Made by a program: the position numbers and the translations under genes. This document shows positions 31,463 through 40,236 of a DNA stretch of 64,000 nt, piece after piece. How positions within the stretch are numbered: the stretch's first letter is position 1; each line of letters opens with the position of its first letter. Where the stretch lies: positions 1 to 64,000 of the forward strand of contig NZ_AAXY01000010.1 of NCBI RefSeq assembly GCF_000169375.1. Direction: 5' to 3'. The notes below the pieces were generated by a model. The model saw nothing but the letters and a program-made list of their open reading frames with translations. It had not been told where the DNA came from and did no database searches. This stretch comes from Marinobacter sp. ELB17 (GTDB lineage Bacteria > Pseudomonadota > Gammaproteobacteria > Pseudomonadales > Oleiphilaceae).

Positions 31463-32588
31463 TGAACAGAATTACTTGCCGAATGGCCTTGCCGGCGGCC
31501 AGTGCTTCGAAGCCCTCGTTGATCTGCTCCAGCCGGAGCGTAGCGCTTAGCAGTTTGTCCACCGGGAGTTTGCCTTGACGGAACAGGCTGACATAGCGAG
31601 CAACGTCCCGTACTGGCACGCAGCTGCCTACGTAACTGCCTTTCAAGGTGCGCTCCTCTGCCACTAAGCTAACCTGCTGGATGGCTACTTTTTTGTCCGG
31701 ATGAGCTAGGCCACCGGTAACTGTGGTTCCACCCCGGCGTGTGACCTGATAGGCAAATTCCAGGGCTTTTTCCGAGCCAGCCATTTCGATGGCACAGTCG
31801 ACGCCGCCATTAGTGAGTGCTTTGATGGTATCCACGCAGCCGTCTTCGGCTGAGTTGAATGTGTGGCTGGCACCGAGTTCTTTTGCTAGAGCAAGTTTGC
31901 TGTTGTCCAGATCGATGGCGATGACCTCACCAGCACCAGCCACCAGAGCGCCAAGGACACTATTCAACCCTACGCCACCCAGTCCGATCACGGCCACTGT
32001 TTGCCCGGCTTTGATGTCGGCAGAGTTGATGACTGCACCCACACCTGTCAGTACCGCACAACCGAACAGGGCAGCATGGTGAAAGGGCAACGACGCATCG
32101 ACTTTTATCAGCGAATTCCTTGATACCACCACATGGTCGGCAAAGGCAGACACGCCGAGATGATGGTTAATGGGTGTGCCGTCTGTTCGGTGCATGCGAT
32201 GAGAACCGCCGATCAATATGCCGGCGTTATTGGCTTTGGCTGCCGGCTCACATAACGCTGGCCGGCCTTCGGCGCAGGGCGCGCAATGGCCGCAGCTTGG
32301 CACGAATACGGTGATCACATGATCTCCTCGCTTCAGATCGTGAACACCGTTACCTAAAGCTTTCACAACTCCCGCCGCTTCGTGGCCCAGTGTCATAGGT
32401 ACCGGGCGGGGCCTGTTTCCGTCAATCACAGACAGGTCCGAATGGCAAAGGCCTGCAGCTTTGATCTGCACCAGCACCTCGTGATCGCCAGGTGGGTCGA
32501 GAACCAGCTCTTCAATGATTAGAGGCTGGGTATCGCTATAAGGGCGCTGAACGCCGATGGCTTGGAGGACGGCTGCGCGGATTTTCAT
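31455..32588 (-). CDS. Zinc-dependent alcohol dehydrogenase (class III-like)
   Basis: The 377-residue enzyme has catalytic zinc ligands in GLCHSD and LGHEAAG and a structural zinc loop with four Cys (CGHCAPCAEGRPALC). The NAD-binding motif GLGGVGLN lies near residue 205, with Asp after the second strand (IAIDLDN) favouring NAD. It resembles aryl or S-hydroxymethyl-type alcohol dehydrogenases. Together with the downstream thioesterase and the TetR regulator it forms a small catabolic unit; the substrate is unknown. Confidence 0.9.
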   Translation of the reverse strand: MKIRAAVLQAIGVQRPYSDTQPLIIEELVLDPPGDHEVLVQIKAAGLCHSDLSVIDGNRPRPVPMTLGHEAAGVVKALGNGVHDLKRGDHVITVFVPSCGHCAPCAEGRPALCEPAAKANNAGILIGGSHRMHRTDGTPINHHLGVSAFADHVVVSRNSLIKVDASLPFHHAALFGCAVLTGVGAVINSADIKAGQTVAVIGLGGVGLNSVLGALVAGAGEVIAIDLDNSKLALAKELGASHTFNSAEDGCVDTIKALTNGGVDCAIEMAGSEKALEFAYQVTRRGGTTVTGGLAHPDKKVAIQQVSLVAEERTLKGSYVGSCVPVRDVARYVSLFRQGKLPVDKLLSATLRLEQINEGFEALAAGKAIRQVILFND

Positions 32589-32651
32589 TGACCTTCTCCC
32601 TTTTTTTGGTGTTTGTTCGAAATAGACGCACGTTACTAAAAATCTGATGGG

Positions 32652-32678
32652 TTAGGACGATAGGATTCGAACCTATGT
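32652..32678 (-). other. tRNA T-arm and acceptor-like remnant
   Basis: On the minus strand a 5-bp stem ATAGG/CCTAT encloses TTCGAAT, followed by CGTCCTA, as in the 3' part of a tRNA. The matching 5' acceptor strand and anticodon arm are not found upstream. It may be the leftover of a tRNA-targeted integration or a coincidence. Confidence 0.3.
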
Positions 32679-32806
32679 CTTTTGCCTCTGAGCAAGCTGC
32701 GTCGATGTCTTTATGGTCGACTGTAACGCGCGATTTCCTTGTTGTGGACACCGCGCCAGCAGCCCGACGATTGAGTGTTCATTTCCTGACTTTATGACAT
32801 TTCCTG

Positions 32807-33484
32807 TCAAGCTTTGGAGTCCGCAAGAGGGCGTTGGTGACTCGCTTGTCCAGTCAGCGTGCGTTCGAAGAGTTCTAGAAATTCGTCAGCTACTTCGTCG
32901 GCTGTTTTGCGACCGTCGTCGCGATACCAGAGTGGTATCCAGTTGAGAGCACTCAGTGTGTAAAGTGTAGCAAGCCGAGCGTCGCACGCGCCGATGGTGC
33001 CATCGGCGATTCCTTCCTGAATAATTTTCACCGTTGCTTTCGAAATTTTTGCGCGCCGCTCGATCACACGATCCTTTTCGGGATTTTTCAGCGAGCCGAC
33101 GTCCACCAGCACCGGACAGGTGCCAAATTCGCCGAAAATACCCTGCATATACCGTCGGCAACAAATCAAAAATTTTTCAAGACCGGTAGAGCCTGTCGCG
33201 TGCGCGAGCCACAATGCCTCTTCGCCGTGGTTCATGGCGTGCATGTGGAGTTCGAAAAGGATCTGTTGTTTGTTCTTGAAATACCGGTAGAGAGTTAGTT
33301 TGGTGATCTGCAGCGCCTCTGCCACGTTATCCATTGACGTGTTCGCGTAACCCCCGCGGTTAAACGCAGACGCCGCGACGCTCAGAACGGCATCACGCTT
33401 GCTCTCTCGCACGAGCTCCCGGTCGAAGGGTGACCGGCTCACTTTCTTTTGAGCGAGTTGTCGCTCTGTTTTCTGTTTTATATT
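32807..33484 (-). CDS. TetR-family transcriptional regulator
   Basis: The frame starts at 33550, but the ATG at 33484 gives the likelier N-terminus. The DNA-binding domain (AVLSVAASAFNRGGYANTSM, VAEALQITKLTLYRYF) is followed by a helical ligand-binding domain with a C-terminal TetR_C region (YTLSALNWIPLWYRDDGRK). It is transcribed in the same direction as, and upstream of, the alcohol dehydrogenase gene, which it probably represses together with itself. Confidence 0.85.
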   Translation of the reverse strand, partial: NIKQKTERQLAQKKVSRSPFDRELVRESKRDAVLSVAASAFNRGGYANTSMDNVAEALQITKLTLYRYFKNKQQILFELHMHAMNHGEEALWLAHATGSTGLEKFLICCRRYMQGIFGEFGTCPVLVDVGSLKNPEKDRVIERRAKISKATVKIIQEGIADGTIGACDARLATLYTLSALNWIPLWYRDDGRKTADEVADEFLELFERTLTGQASHQRPLADSKA

Positions 33485-33856
33485 CATGTCTACAGCCCTT
33501 AGAGCCCCTCTGCTTAACCGTGAAATGTCTGTGTGAGCTTTCCTTGCCATTCGATACTCTCCAGTAATAACTTTGTATTAACAAGCATACTAACGAGTAT
33601 AAAACGATGAACCTTGCCGTAATATTACTGACGGTTGCGAGGCGACTTCCCAAACATCCGGCGGTAACCGAGGCCGACTACAACCTTACCCCGAAGAAAC
33701 TTGCTCAAATCGAGGAAGTCTGAATTGTTCTAGAACCATAAAATCCGCCAGTTTTCACCGGTGGGCTGTGTCGTTTCAAACTGATGCAGGTAATGGCATC
33801 GATCCTTGATAGTATGATTTTCTCTTCTCATCCTGATAACAATCAAGTGCTGCAAA
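33485..33856. other. Intergenic region between tetR and radD
   Basis: The divergent region holds the palindrome at 33586-33601 and an unassigned plus-strand peptide (LPKHPAVTEADYNLTPKKLA ending in a stop at 33723) that looks like a gene remnant without a recognisable family. Nothing else is supported. Confidence 0.4.
33586..33601 (-). promoter_or_regulatory. Possible TetR operator
   Basis: An inverted repeat ATACT-AACG-AGTAT extended by flanking C/T and A lies about 100 bases upstream of the chosen tetR start. TetR proteins usually bind such palindromes in their own promoter. This is inference from position and symmetry only. Confidence 0.35.
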
Positions 33857-35641
33857 ATGAATGCTCCTTTTAAGCTGCGGCCTTACCAGCAGGAGGCTGT
33901 TGACGCCACGTTGAAACATTTTCGCAAATCGGATGATTCCGCCGTTATTGTGTTGCCGACCGGTGCGGGTAAAAGTCTGGTGATTGCCGAATTGGCCCGT
34001 CTCGCCCGACGTAAAATTCTGGTGCTGACCCACGTAAAAGAGCTTGTTGAGCAAAATCACGCCAAATACCAGAGCTATGGCTTAACGGGCGGCGTTTTCT
34101 CCGCCGGGTTAAAACGTAAGGAAAACCGGCATCAGGTGACCTTCGCCAGTGTGCAGTCTGTATCGGCGAATCTGGATCAGTTCAGAGATCAATACTCATT
34201 GATCATCATCGATGAGTGCCATCGGGTCAGTGGAGATGACAGCAGCCAGTATCAAACAATCATCGAGTTGCTACGGCAACAAAATGACTCCCTTAAAGTG
34301 CTCGGGTTAACCGCCACACCCTATCGCCTGGGCATGGGCTGGATCTATCGCTATCACTACCGGGGCTTTGTTCGTAGCTGTAGTGATAAGCAGAATAAGC
34401 CCTTTGGGCATTGCATTTATGAGCTGTCGCTGAGCTATATGATTAATCGGGGGTATCTCACCCGGCCCGAGTTGGTTAACGCGGCGGTGGCGCAATACGA
34501 TTTCTCCGCGCTGTCTCAGAACCGTTTTGGCGAATACGCCGAAAAAGACGTTAATCAGCTGCTGGGCAAACATCGGCGTGTAACCCGTGCCATTATTGAG
34601 CAAGTGATGGAGCTGGCTGTTAAGCGAAAGGCGGTGATGCTCTTTGCTGCAACGGTGGATCATGCGCGGGAAATCACCGGCTATCTGCCGGAACACCAAA
34701 CCGCCTTGATTACCGGCGCTACCGATCTGAATGAGCGGGATTCGCTGATTCAGCGCTTTAAACAGCAGCAGTTAAAGTATCTGGTGAATGTATCCGTACT
34801 CACCACGGGCTTTGATGCGCCCCATGTGGACTTCATCGCCATTCTTCGTCCCACCCAGTCGGTCAGCCTGTATCAGCAGATTGTGGGTCGCGGTCTTCGT
34901 CTGGACGACGGTAAACAGGATTGTCTGGTGATTGATTATGCGGGTAACAGTGTCAATCTGTATCACCCGGAAGTGGGGGAGAAGAAACCGAACCCGGATT
35001 GTGAGCCGGTGCAGGTATTTTGCCCGGGCTGCGGTTTTGCCAATATCTTCTGGGGCAAAGCAGACAGTGAGGGCCATGTTATCGAGCACTTCGGTCGTCG
35101 TTGTCAGGGGCTGCTAGGGCCTGCTGAAGAGGATGAACCTGCAGCGCAGAACAGACGCCCTGAACAGTGCGATTACCGTTTTCGTTTCAAGGAGTGCCCA
35201 CACTGCGGTGCCGAGAATGATATCGCGGCCCGTAACTGTCAGCAGTGTAAAAAAGCCATTATCGACCCGGATGATCAGCTAAGAGACGCGCTGAAACTCA
35301 AAGATGCCATGGTGATTCGTTGCGCCGGGATTACATTAAGCGTCAATGACAGCAAAAACGAGAGCAAACTGAGAATCACCTATCACGGTGAAGAAGGGGA
35401 AGAGCTCAGCGAGTCTTTTGATTTCAGCAAGCCGACACAACGCAACGTTTTTAACAAACTGTTTGGACGGCGTTTAGCGAATAGCCAGGCCCCGCAAGAG
35501 TTCAGCAGGATTGAACAGGTGCTTGCGATACAAGCCTCGTTGCCTGCACCGGATTTTGTTATTGCTCGCAAACAAAAGCACTACTGGCAGGTGCAGGAAC
35601 GGATCTTTGATTATCAGGGTAACTATCGTAAGGCGTATTAA
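33857..35641 (+). CDS. radD: RadD-like superfamily 2 helicase
   Basis: The 594-residue protein has Walker A (PTGAGKS, 34-40), DECH box (119-122), motif III (LTATPYRLG) and motif VI (QIVGRGLRLDD) of an SF2 DNA helicase or ATPase. Two zinc-finger-like CxxC pairs follow (CPGCGF and CPHCGAENDI with CQQC), as in Escherichia coli RadD (YejH), which is of similar length and acts in repair of DNA crossover intermediates. It converges on the restriction locus. Confidence 0.87.
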   Translation: MNAPFKLRPYQQEAVDATLKHFRKSDDSAVIVLPTGAGKSLVIAELARLARRKILVLTHVKELVEQNHAKYQSYGLTGGVFSAGLKRKENRHQVTFASVQSVSANLDQFRDQYSLIIIDECHRVSGDDSSQYQTIIELLRQQNDSLKVLGLTATPYRLGMGWIYRYHYRGFVRSCSDKQNKPFGHCIYELSLSYMINRGYLTRPELVNAAVAQYDFSALSQNRFGEYAEKDVNQLLGKHRRVTRAIIEQVMELAVKRKAVMLFAATVDHAREITGYLPEHQTALITGATDLNERDSLIQRFKQQQLKYLVNVSVLTTGFDAPHVDFIAILRPTQSVSLYQQIVGRGLRLDDGKQDCLVIDYAGNSVNLYHPEVGEKKPNPDCEPVQVFCPGCGFANIFWGKADSEGHVIEHFGRRCQGLLGPAEEDEPAAQNRRPEQCDYRFRFKECPHCGAENDIAARNCQQCKKAIIDPDDQLRDALKLKDAMVIRCAGITLSVNDSKNESKLRITYHGEEGEELSESFDFSKPTQRNVFNKLFGRRLANSQAPQEFSRIEQVLAIQASLPAPDFVIARKQKHYWQVQERIFDYQGNYRKAY

Positions 35642-35716
35642 GCGTGAAGCCTGTTAAGTGTTAAGCCCGCCAGTTTGCACTGACTCTGTCTCGGGTTCCG
35701 TTCACCTACGTTCATA

Positions 35717-37213
35717 TCAAACCTTTTCCCCCAGCCCTGCTAACACCTCCCGAAAACTATTCAGCCCGGCCTCCAGATTCTCAATGATTTCTTCAGCCAG
35801 TTCGTCCGGTTCTGGTAAGTTATCCAGGTCTGTCAGGCTTTTATCTTTAAGCCAGAACACATCCAGGCTGGTCTTGTCGCGGGCAGCCAGTTCTTTGTAG
35901 CTGTACTTGCGCCAACGGCCATCAGGATTGGTGTCTGGGTTCCAGGTGTCAGCGCGCTTCTGCCGGTTCGCCGGATTGTAACAGGCGATAAAGTCGGCCA
36001 TGTCCTCGTAACGCAAGGGCTTTTTCTTCAGCGTGTGGTGCACATTGGTACGGTAATCGTAAAACCAGACCTCTTTCGTCCAAGGGCTTGGGCTGGCCGT
36101 CTGGTTATCAAAAAACAGAATGTTTGCCTTCACGCCATGGGCGTAAAAGATTCCGGTGGGCAGGCGTAAAATGGTGTGCAGGTCAGTATTCTTCAGCAGC
36201 TTCCTGCGGATGGTTTCACCGGCACCACCTTCAAACAGCACGTTATCCGGTACTACCACTGCGGCCTTGCCGGTGGTCTTGAGCATGCTGCGGATATGCT
36301 GCACAAAGTTGAGCTGCTTGTTCGAAGTAGTAGCCCAGAAATCCTGACGGTTGTAGGTCAGGTCATCGGTTTCCTGTTCGCCTTCCTCATTGGTAAAGCT
36401 CATGGAGCTTTTTTTGCCGAAAGGCGGGTTCGCCAGCACATAGTCGAAACTCTGCGGGCTGGCGGCCACCAGGGCATCGTTAGGCGACACAAGGCTATCA
36501 CCGTCAATCTCGCCAATGTTGTGCAGGAACATGTTCATCAGGCACATGCGGCGGGTGTTGGCGACAATCTCGTTGCCGAAGAAGGTGTCATGCTTGATAA
36601 AGCTCTTCTGCGCCTTGTCCAACTGGTAATTCTGTGTATCGGTCAGAAAATCGTATGCCGCAAGAAAAAACCCACCCGTGCCACAGGCCGGATCGGCGAT
36701 AGTCTTGCCCGGTTCCGGGCGCAAACAGTCCACCATCGCCCGGATCAAAGCGCGCGGGGTGAAGTACTGGCCAGCACCCGACTTGGTATCCTCGGCATTT
36801 TTCTCCAGCAGGCCCTCGTAGATATCCCCTTTGACGTCCGCACCCATGATCACCCATTGCGTGCTGTCCACCATATCAATCAGGCGATACAGTTTAGCCG
36901 GGTCCTGGATCTTGTTCTGCGCCTTGGTAAAAATCTGGCCGAGCATTCCCTTTTGGGTACCCAGTGCTCGTAGCAGCTCCACGTAGAGCACTTCCAGCTC
37001 CGCACCCTTTTTGGTTTTCAGTGTATGCCAGCGGTACTGTTCCGGAATGCCCACATCACGGTTGTAAGGTGGCTTGGCGTACTCATCTGCCATCTTCAGG
37101 AAGATCAGGTAAGTAAGCTGTTCCAGATAATCTCCATAGCCAACGCCGTCGTCACGCAGGGTGGTGCAGAAACTCCATACTTTGGAGATGATCGGGGCGC
37201 TTGCCGGGCTCAT
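35717..37213 (-). CDS. hsdM: Type I restriction-modification methyltransferase subunit HsdM
   Basis: The 498-residue protein has an N-terminal HsdM helical domain (residues 10-130) and an N6-adenine methyltransferase domain with SAM motif DPACGTGGF (174-182) and catalytic NPPF (262-265). It methylates adenine at the target chosen by HsdS and forms the core of the restriction complex. Its start overlaps the rhuM stop by 4 bases. Five genes' worth of DNA separates it from hsdS, which is unusual, and it seems to be transcribed with rhuM from a separate promoter. Confidence 0.93.
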   Translation of the reverse strand: MSPASAPIISKVWSFCTTLRDDGVGYGDYLEQLTYLIFLKMADEYAKPPYNRDVGIPEQYRWHTLKTKKGAELEVLYVELLRALGTQKGMLGQIFTKAQNKIQDPAKLYRLIDMVDSTQWVIMGADVKGDIYEGLLEKNAEDTKSGAGQYFTPRALIRAMVDCLRPEPGKTIADPACGTGGFFLAAYDFLTDTQNYQLDKAQKSFIKHDTFFGNEIVANTRRMCLMNMFLHNIGEIDGDSLVSPNDALVAASPQSFDYVLANPPFGKKSSMSFTNEEGEQETDDLTYNRQDFWATTSNKQLNFVQHIRSMLKTTGKAAVVVPDNVLFEGGAGETIRRKLLKNTDLHTILRLPTGIFYAHGVKANILFFDNQTASPSPWTKEVWFYDYRTNVHHTLKKKPLRYEDMADFIACYNPANRQKRADTWNPDTNPDGRWRKYSYKELAARDKTSLDVFWLKDKSLTDLDNLPEPDELAEEIIENLEAGLNSFREVLAGLGEKV

Positions 37214-38268
37214 TCGGTTAAATCCTTATCGGTTTTGTCTTTCAAGGGTAAGTCGTTATCTGCCGTGTTATCGCGGTTTTCGACCAGCTTGTCGAAGTCG
37301 CTCTCGAACAAGCGGTCCTGGATAATACGGTAGCTCTCGAATTCACTTTCGGCGTATTGGCGGGCCAACGCTGCGCTGATGCTGCCGCTGTCCTGCAGAA
37401 TGTCGCGTTCATCAAATTTCAAAAAAGCATCGAGGCGCTTCGCCCAGTCTTCCATTGTCATCGGGATTTTACGTTTGGCGCGGTCTTCCGCCAGCTCAAG
37501 GTAGGCGTTCACTATTCTGCCTAGGGAATCCAGCTCATCCTTGCTCAGGTAGTTTTTAGCCGTACCCACATCGGTCTTGAGAATCTTGCCCTCAGGCGCC
37601 TTGGTCCAACTGGTCAGCCCCATATTCGGCTTGCTGCTGTTGGCGCGCAGCTTTACCAGTTCGGCAGCGGTATGGCCATGGATGGCGTAATGCAGTTTGT
37701 TCTGAACCTTGGCAAAGAAGGTCTTAGTGGTTGGCGCCTCACCGTTGTAATCCAAACTGGTGGCATAAATGTCGGTGATTTTCTGATAGAAACGCCGCTC
37801 CGAAAGCCGGATTTCACGGATTTCTTCCAGTAAACGCTCAAAGTAATCCTCACCCAGAAAACTACCGTTCTCCATCCGCTCGCGGTCAATCACATAGCCC
37901 TTGATCGCAAATTCATGCAGCACCCTAGTGGCCCATTGGCGGAACTGGGTGGCTCGTAGTGAGTTGACGCGGTAGCCGACAGAGATGATGGCGTCGAGGC
38001 TGTAGTGTTGGGTGTTGTAGTTTTTCCCATCTGCGGCAGTTGTCCGGAATTTCCGGATAACTGAACGCTCATCCAATTCATTGGATTTAAATATGTTTCT
38101 CAGGTGCTCATTGATGGTGCGGACATCAACGCCAAACAATTCGGCCATCAGCTTTTGCGTCAGCCAGATGGACTCATCTTCATACCGTGCTTCGATGCTT
38201 TGCTCGCTCGATTGCCCGGTGAAAATCAAAAATTCGGCGGTGCTGTTGCGGATCAGTTGATTGCTCAT
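37210..38268 (-). CDS. rhuM: RhuM-family protein
   Basis: The ATG at 38268 is preferred over 38292. The 352-residue protein has the RhuM pattern: SIWLTQKLMAELFGVDVRTI (a winged helix-like DNA-binding segment), LRNIFKSNELDERSVIRKF, HYSLDAIISVGYRVNS, FRQWATRVLHEF. RhuM proteins were named from a pathogenicity island, but the biochemical role is unknown. They often lie inside type I restriction loci. A LexA-like box 59 bases upstream suggests SOS control of rhuM and hsdM. Confidence 0.88.
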   Translation of the reverse strand: MSNQLIRNSTAEFLIFTGQSSEQSIEARYEDESIWLTQKLMAELFGVDVRTINEHLRNIFKSNELDERSVIRKFRTTAADGKNYNTQHYSLDAIISVGYRVNSLRATQFRQWATRVLHEFAIKGYVIDRERMENGSFLGEDYFERLLEEIREIRLSERRFYQKITDIYATSLDYNGEAPTTKTFFAKVQNKLHYAIHGHTAAELVKLRANSSKPNMGLTSWTKAPEGKILKTDVGTAKNYLSKDELDSLGRIVNAYLELAEDRAKRKIPMTMEDWAKRLDAFLKFDERDILQDSGSISAALARQYAESEFESYRIIQDRLFESDFDKLVENRDNTADNDLPLKDKTDKDLTE

Positions 38269-38326
38269 TGCTGCCTCCTTGCGGCGCGCCACTTGGCATA
38301 ACGGTTAACCGAAGAATAACAAAACA

Positions 38327-38342
38327 CTGTATATGTGAACAG
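38327..38342 (-). promoter_or_regulatory. Probable LexA (SOS) box upstream of rhuM-hsdM
   Basis: CTGTATATGTGAACAG fits the gammaproteobacterial LexA consensus CTGT-N8-ACAG exactly, with an AT-rich centre, and is flanked by further matching bases. It lies 59 bases before the rhuM start in the only sizeable gap of the locus. Binding is inferred, not shown. Confidence 0.6.
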
Positions 38343-38533
38343 CATTAAGCCGATTTGTTCAGGGGGATCTCCCTCAAGCACTGGTCACGCAAAACGAAAA
38401 CATAACCAGTTGTTTTTGTATGCTTTAAATTTCCCTGATCATTTTTCAGGCTCTTGAGTCAAGCAACGGTCAAGCAAATCCAGATTAAGCCCACCAGGGC
38501 ACATAGCGCATGACTTTGTTGAATGGCGCTTCC

Positions 38534-39577
38534 CTAGACGGCTTCTGTCCATCCCTTCGTTTCTAATACCCGGGCAGCCAACTCAATCTGACGCTCTGAG
38601 AACTGATGTTTGCGATCATTCCAGTCATACACCTGGCGGATGGCCTGTTCCCGTGTAGAAGCTGACTCTTTCTTGATGACCCAGTGCACAGTGGATAGCA
38701 GCTCCAGACCAAAGGGCGATTCAAAACCCTCAACAAGCTGCGCCACTTTATCAAACCGAGACAGGGTGTCCGGGTGTTGCAGGAGAAAACGGCTGGCATC
38801 GTCCACCGCACCGGGCACCAGTTGCAACGGTTTGTCTGGCGCATCGCCGCCATCGGCATAGCCAGACAGAAGGTGCCCTTCTACCGCGTTCAATACATGG
38901 CGCAGGTTCTCCGCATACGGGCCATAGCCCGCTTTTTGATATTTTAGCCGCAGTGGCTCGCCTGCCTCTTGCATGAAGTACATCAGTTTATGCACCTCCA
39001 ACAGCGTGACGGATGGGTCCAGCAGGCCACCAAGATAACGATTTACCAGTTCTACCAGAGCGGCCCTTCCGGCGGTCATCTCAGGCACCTTACGGTTCTG
39101 CACCATCTTTTGTGCAGGCGGTGCGCCCTTGGGCTCATAGACAATCACCCGCACATCGCCGAGCGGTCTTAGTGCTGACTCAATGCGCGGCTTTACTTCC
39201 GACCAGTCCAGACCCCCAAGGCCGCTTCCCAGAGGGGGGATAGCAATAGATTGAATCTGATACTGGTGGATCGTGTCGACCAGAGCCTTGAGTCCGGCGT
39301 CGATGTCTTCCAGACGGCTGGCACCCCGCCAGTGGCGTTTGGTGGGGAAGTTGACTATGTAGCGTGGCGCCGTCAGTTGCCCAGTCTCGAAGACAAACAT
39401 ACGTCCTGGCTCAACCTGACGATTTTTACACGCGGCGGCGTAGGCCTTGAAGTTGTCTGGGAAGGCTTTCTTGAACTGCAGCGCAATTCCACGCCCCATC
39501 ACACCGACACAATTTACGGTATTGATAATGGCGTCGGCGTCCTCACGCAGGATGTCGCCGGTTTTGTATTCGATCAT
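38534..39577 (-). CDS. darG: DarG antitoxin (macrodomain DNA ADP-ribosylglycohydrolase)
   Basis: The ATG at 39577 has GGAGGAG six bases upstream and gives the family start MIEYKTGDIL; it is preferred over 39592 and 39688. Residues 1-150 form a macrodomain with DADAIINTVNCVGVMGRGIA and PLGSGLGGLDW loops that bind ADP-ribose and reverse the toxin's DNA modification. The C-terminal ~190 residues (AALVELVNRYLGGLLDPSVT, LLEVHKLMYFMQEAGE) match the DarT-binding half. It follows darT by 17 bases. Length, domains and partner all support the call. Confidence 0.92.
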   Translation of the reverse strand: MIEYKTGDILREDADAIINTVNCVGVMGRGIALQFKKAFPDNFKAYAAACKNRQVEPGRMFVFETGQLTAPRYIVNFPTKRHWRGASRLEDIDAGLKALVDTIHQYQIQSIAIPPLGSGLGGLDWSEVKPRIESALRPLGDVRVIVYEPKGAPPAQKMVQNRKVPEMTAGRAALVELVNRYLGGLLDPSVTLLEVHKLMYFMQEAGEPLRLKYQKAGYGPYAENLRHVLNAVEGHLLSGYADGGDAPDKPLQLVPGAVDDASRFLLQHPDTLSRFDKVAQLVEGFESPFGLELLSTVHWVIKKESASTREQAIRQVYDWNDRKHQFSERQIELAARVLETKGWTEAV

Positions 39578-39594
39578 CTTGGCCTCCTCCATTA

Positions 39595-40236
39595 TCAGTA
39601 GTACCAGTCTGGTTTGATTTGTAGGTCTGGTCGGTGGGGTACACCGGCCAAAATATTTGCCACCTGTGTGTAGATCGCCTGCGAACATACCCCGACACGT
39701 TCGACAAGGTGCCAGGGGTAGCAGTTTTCCAGAAGGAACTCGGCTTGTTTGCCATCCTTGCAGGACATCCAGTTGCGTGCGCCAACCGCAGTCCAGTTTA
39801 TCTCATTCAGCCTGAACAGGTCTGAACGATCTTCGAAGTAACACGAGCCTGCGTTAGAAAGGGTAAAAGCCCAGCGTTGTTGATTCGCCTCAGCCCAGGC
39901 CACAGAATCATTCAAGTCTGCCTCAAGGTGAATTATGGGGCCTTGCCCTCCCTTGTAGCCGAGATCCGGATGGTTACCCTGATAAATCAGATACAACATG
40001 ATGGAGCGTGGGCAAAAGTAAAATGGTACGCAAGCACCCACATACAAATCGGGGTGGCTGGTCAAGGTCAACTCATTGAGGCGGCGCTGCTTGATTCCAC
40101 TCATGCCAATGGTCGTGCCTGCTGGCGCACGAGCGATGACTTGCGCATCGCTCCACAACACCTGATCGGCAATAATCGATGCCAGCCGATCAACGTGGAC
40201 GATGTGATAGACTTTTGGTTGAGCTGGGACAGTCAT
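39595..40236 (-). CDS. darT: DarT DNA ADP-ribosyltransferase toxin
   Basis: The ATG at 40236 overlaps the upstream stop by one base (TGATG) and gives the usual N-terminus. The 213 residues show the DarT (DUF4433) pattern: HIVHVDRLASII, VPFYFCPRSIMLY near residue 70 and DGKQAEFLLE with the probable catalytic Glu166. DarT transfers ADP-ribose from NAD to thymidine in single-stranded DNA, blocking replication. All key regions are present. Downstream darG should neutralise it. Confidence 0.9.
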   Translation of the reverse strand: MTVPAQPKVYHIVHVDRLASIIADQVLWSDAQVIARAPAGTTIGMSGIKQRRLNELTLTSHPDLYVGACVPFYFCPRSIMLYLIYQGNHPDLGYKGGQGPIIHLEADLNDSVAWAEANQQRWAFTLSNAGSCYFEDRSDLFRLNEINWTAVGARNWMSCKDGKQAEFLLENCYPWHLVERVGVCSQAIYTQVANILAGVPHRPDLQIKPDWYY

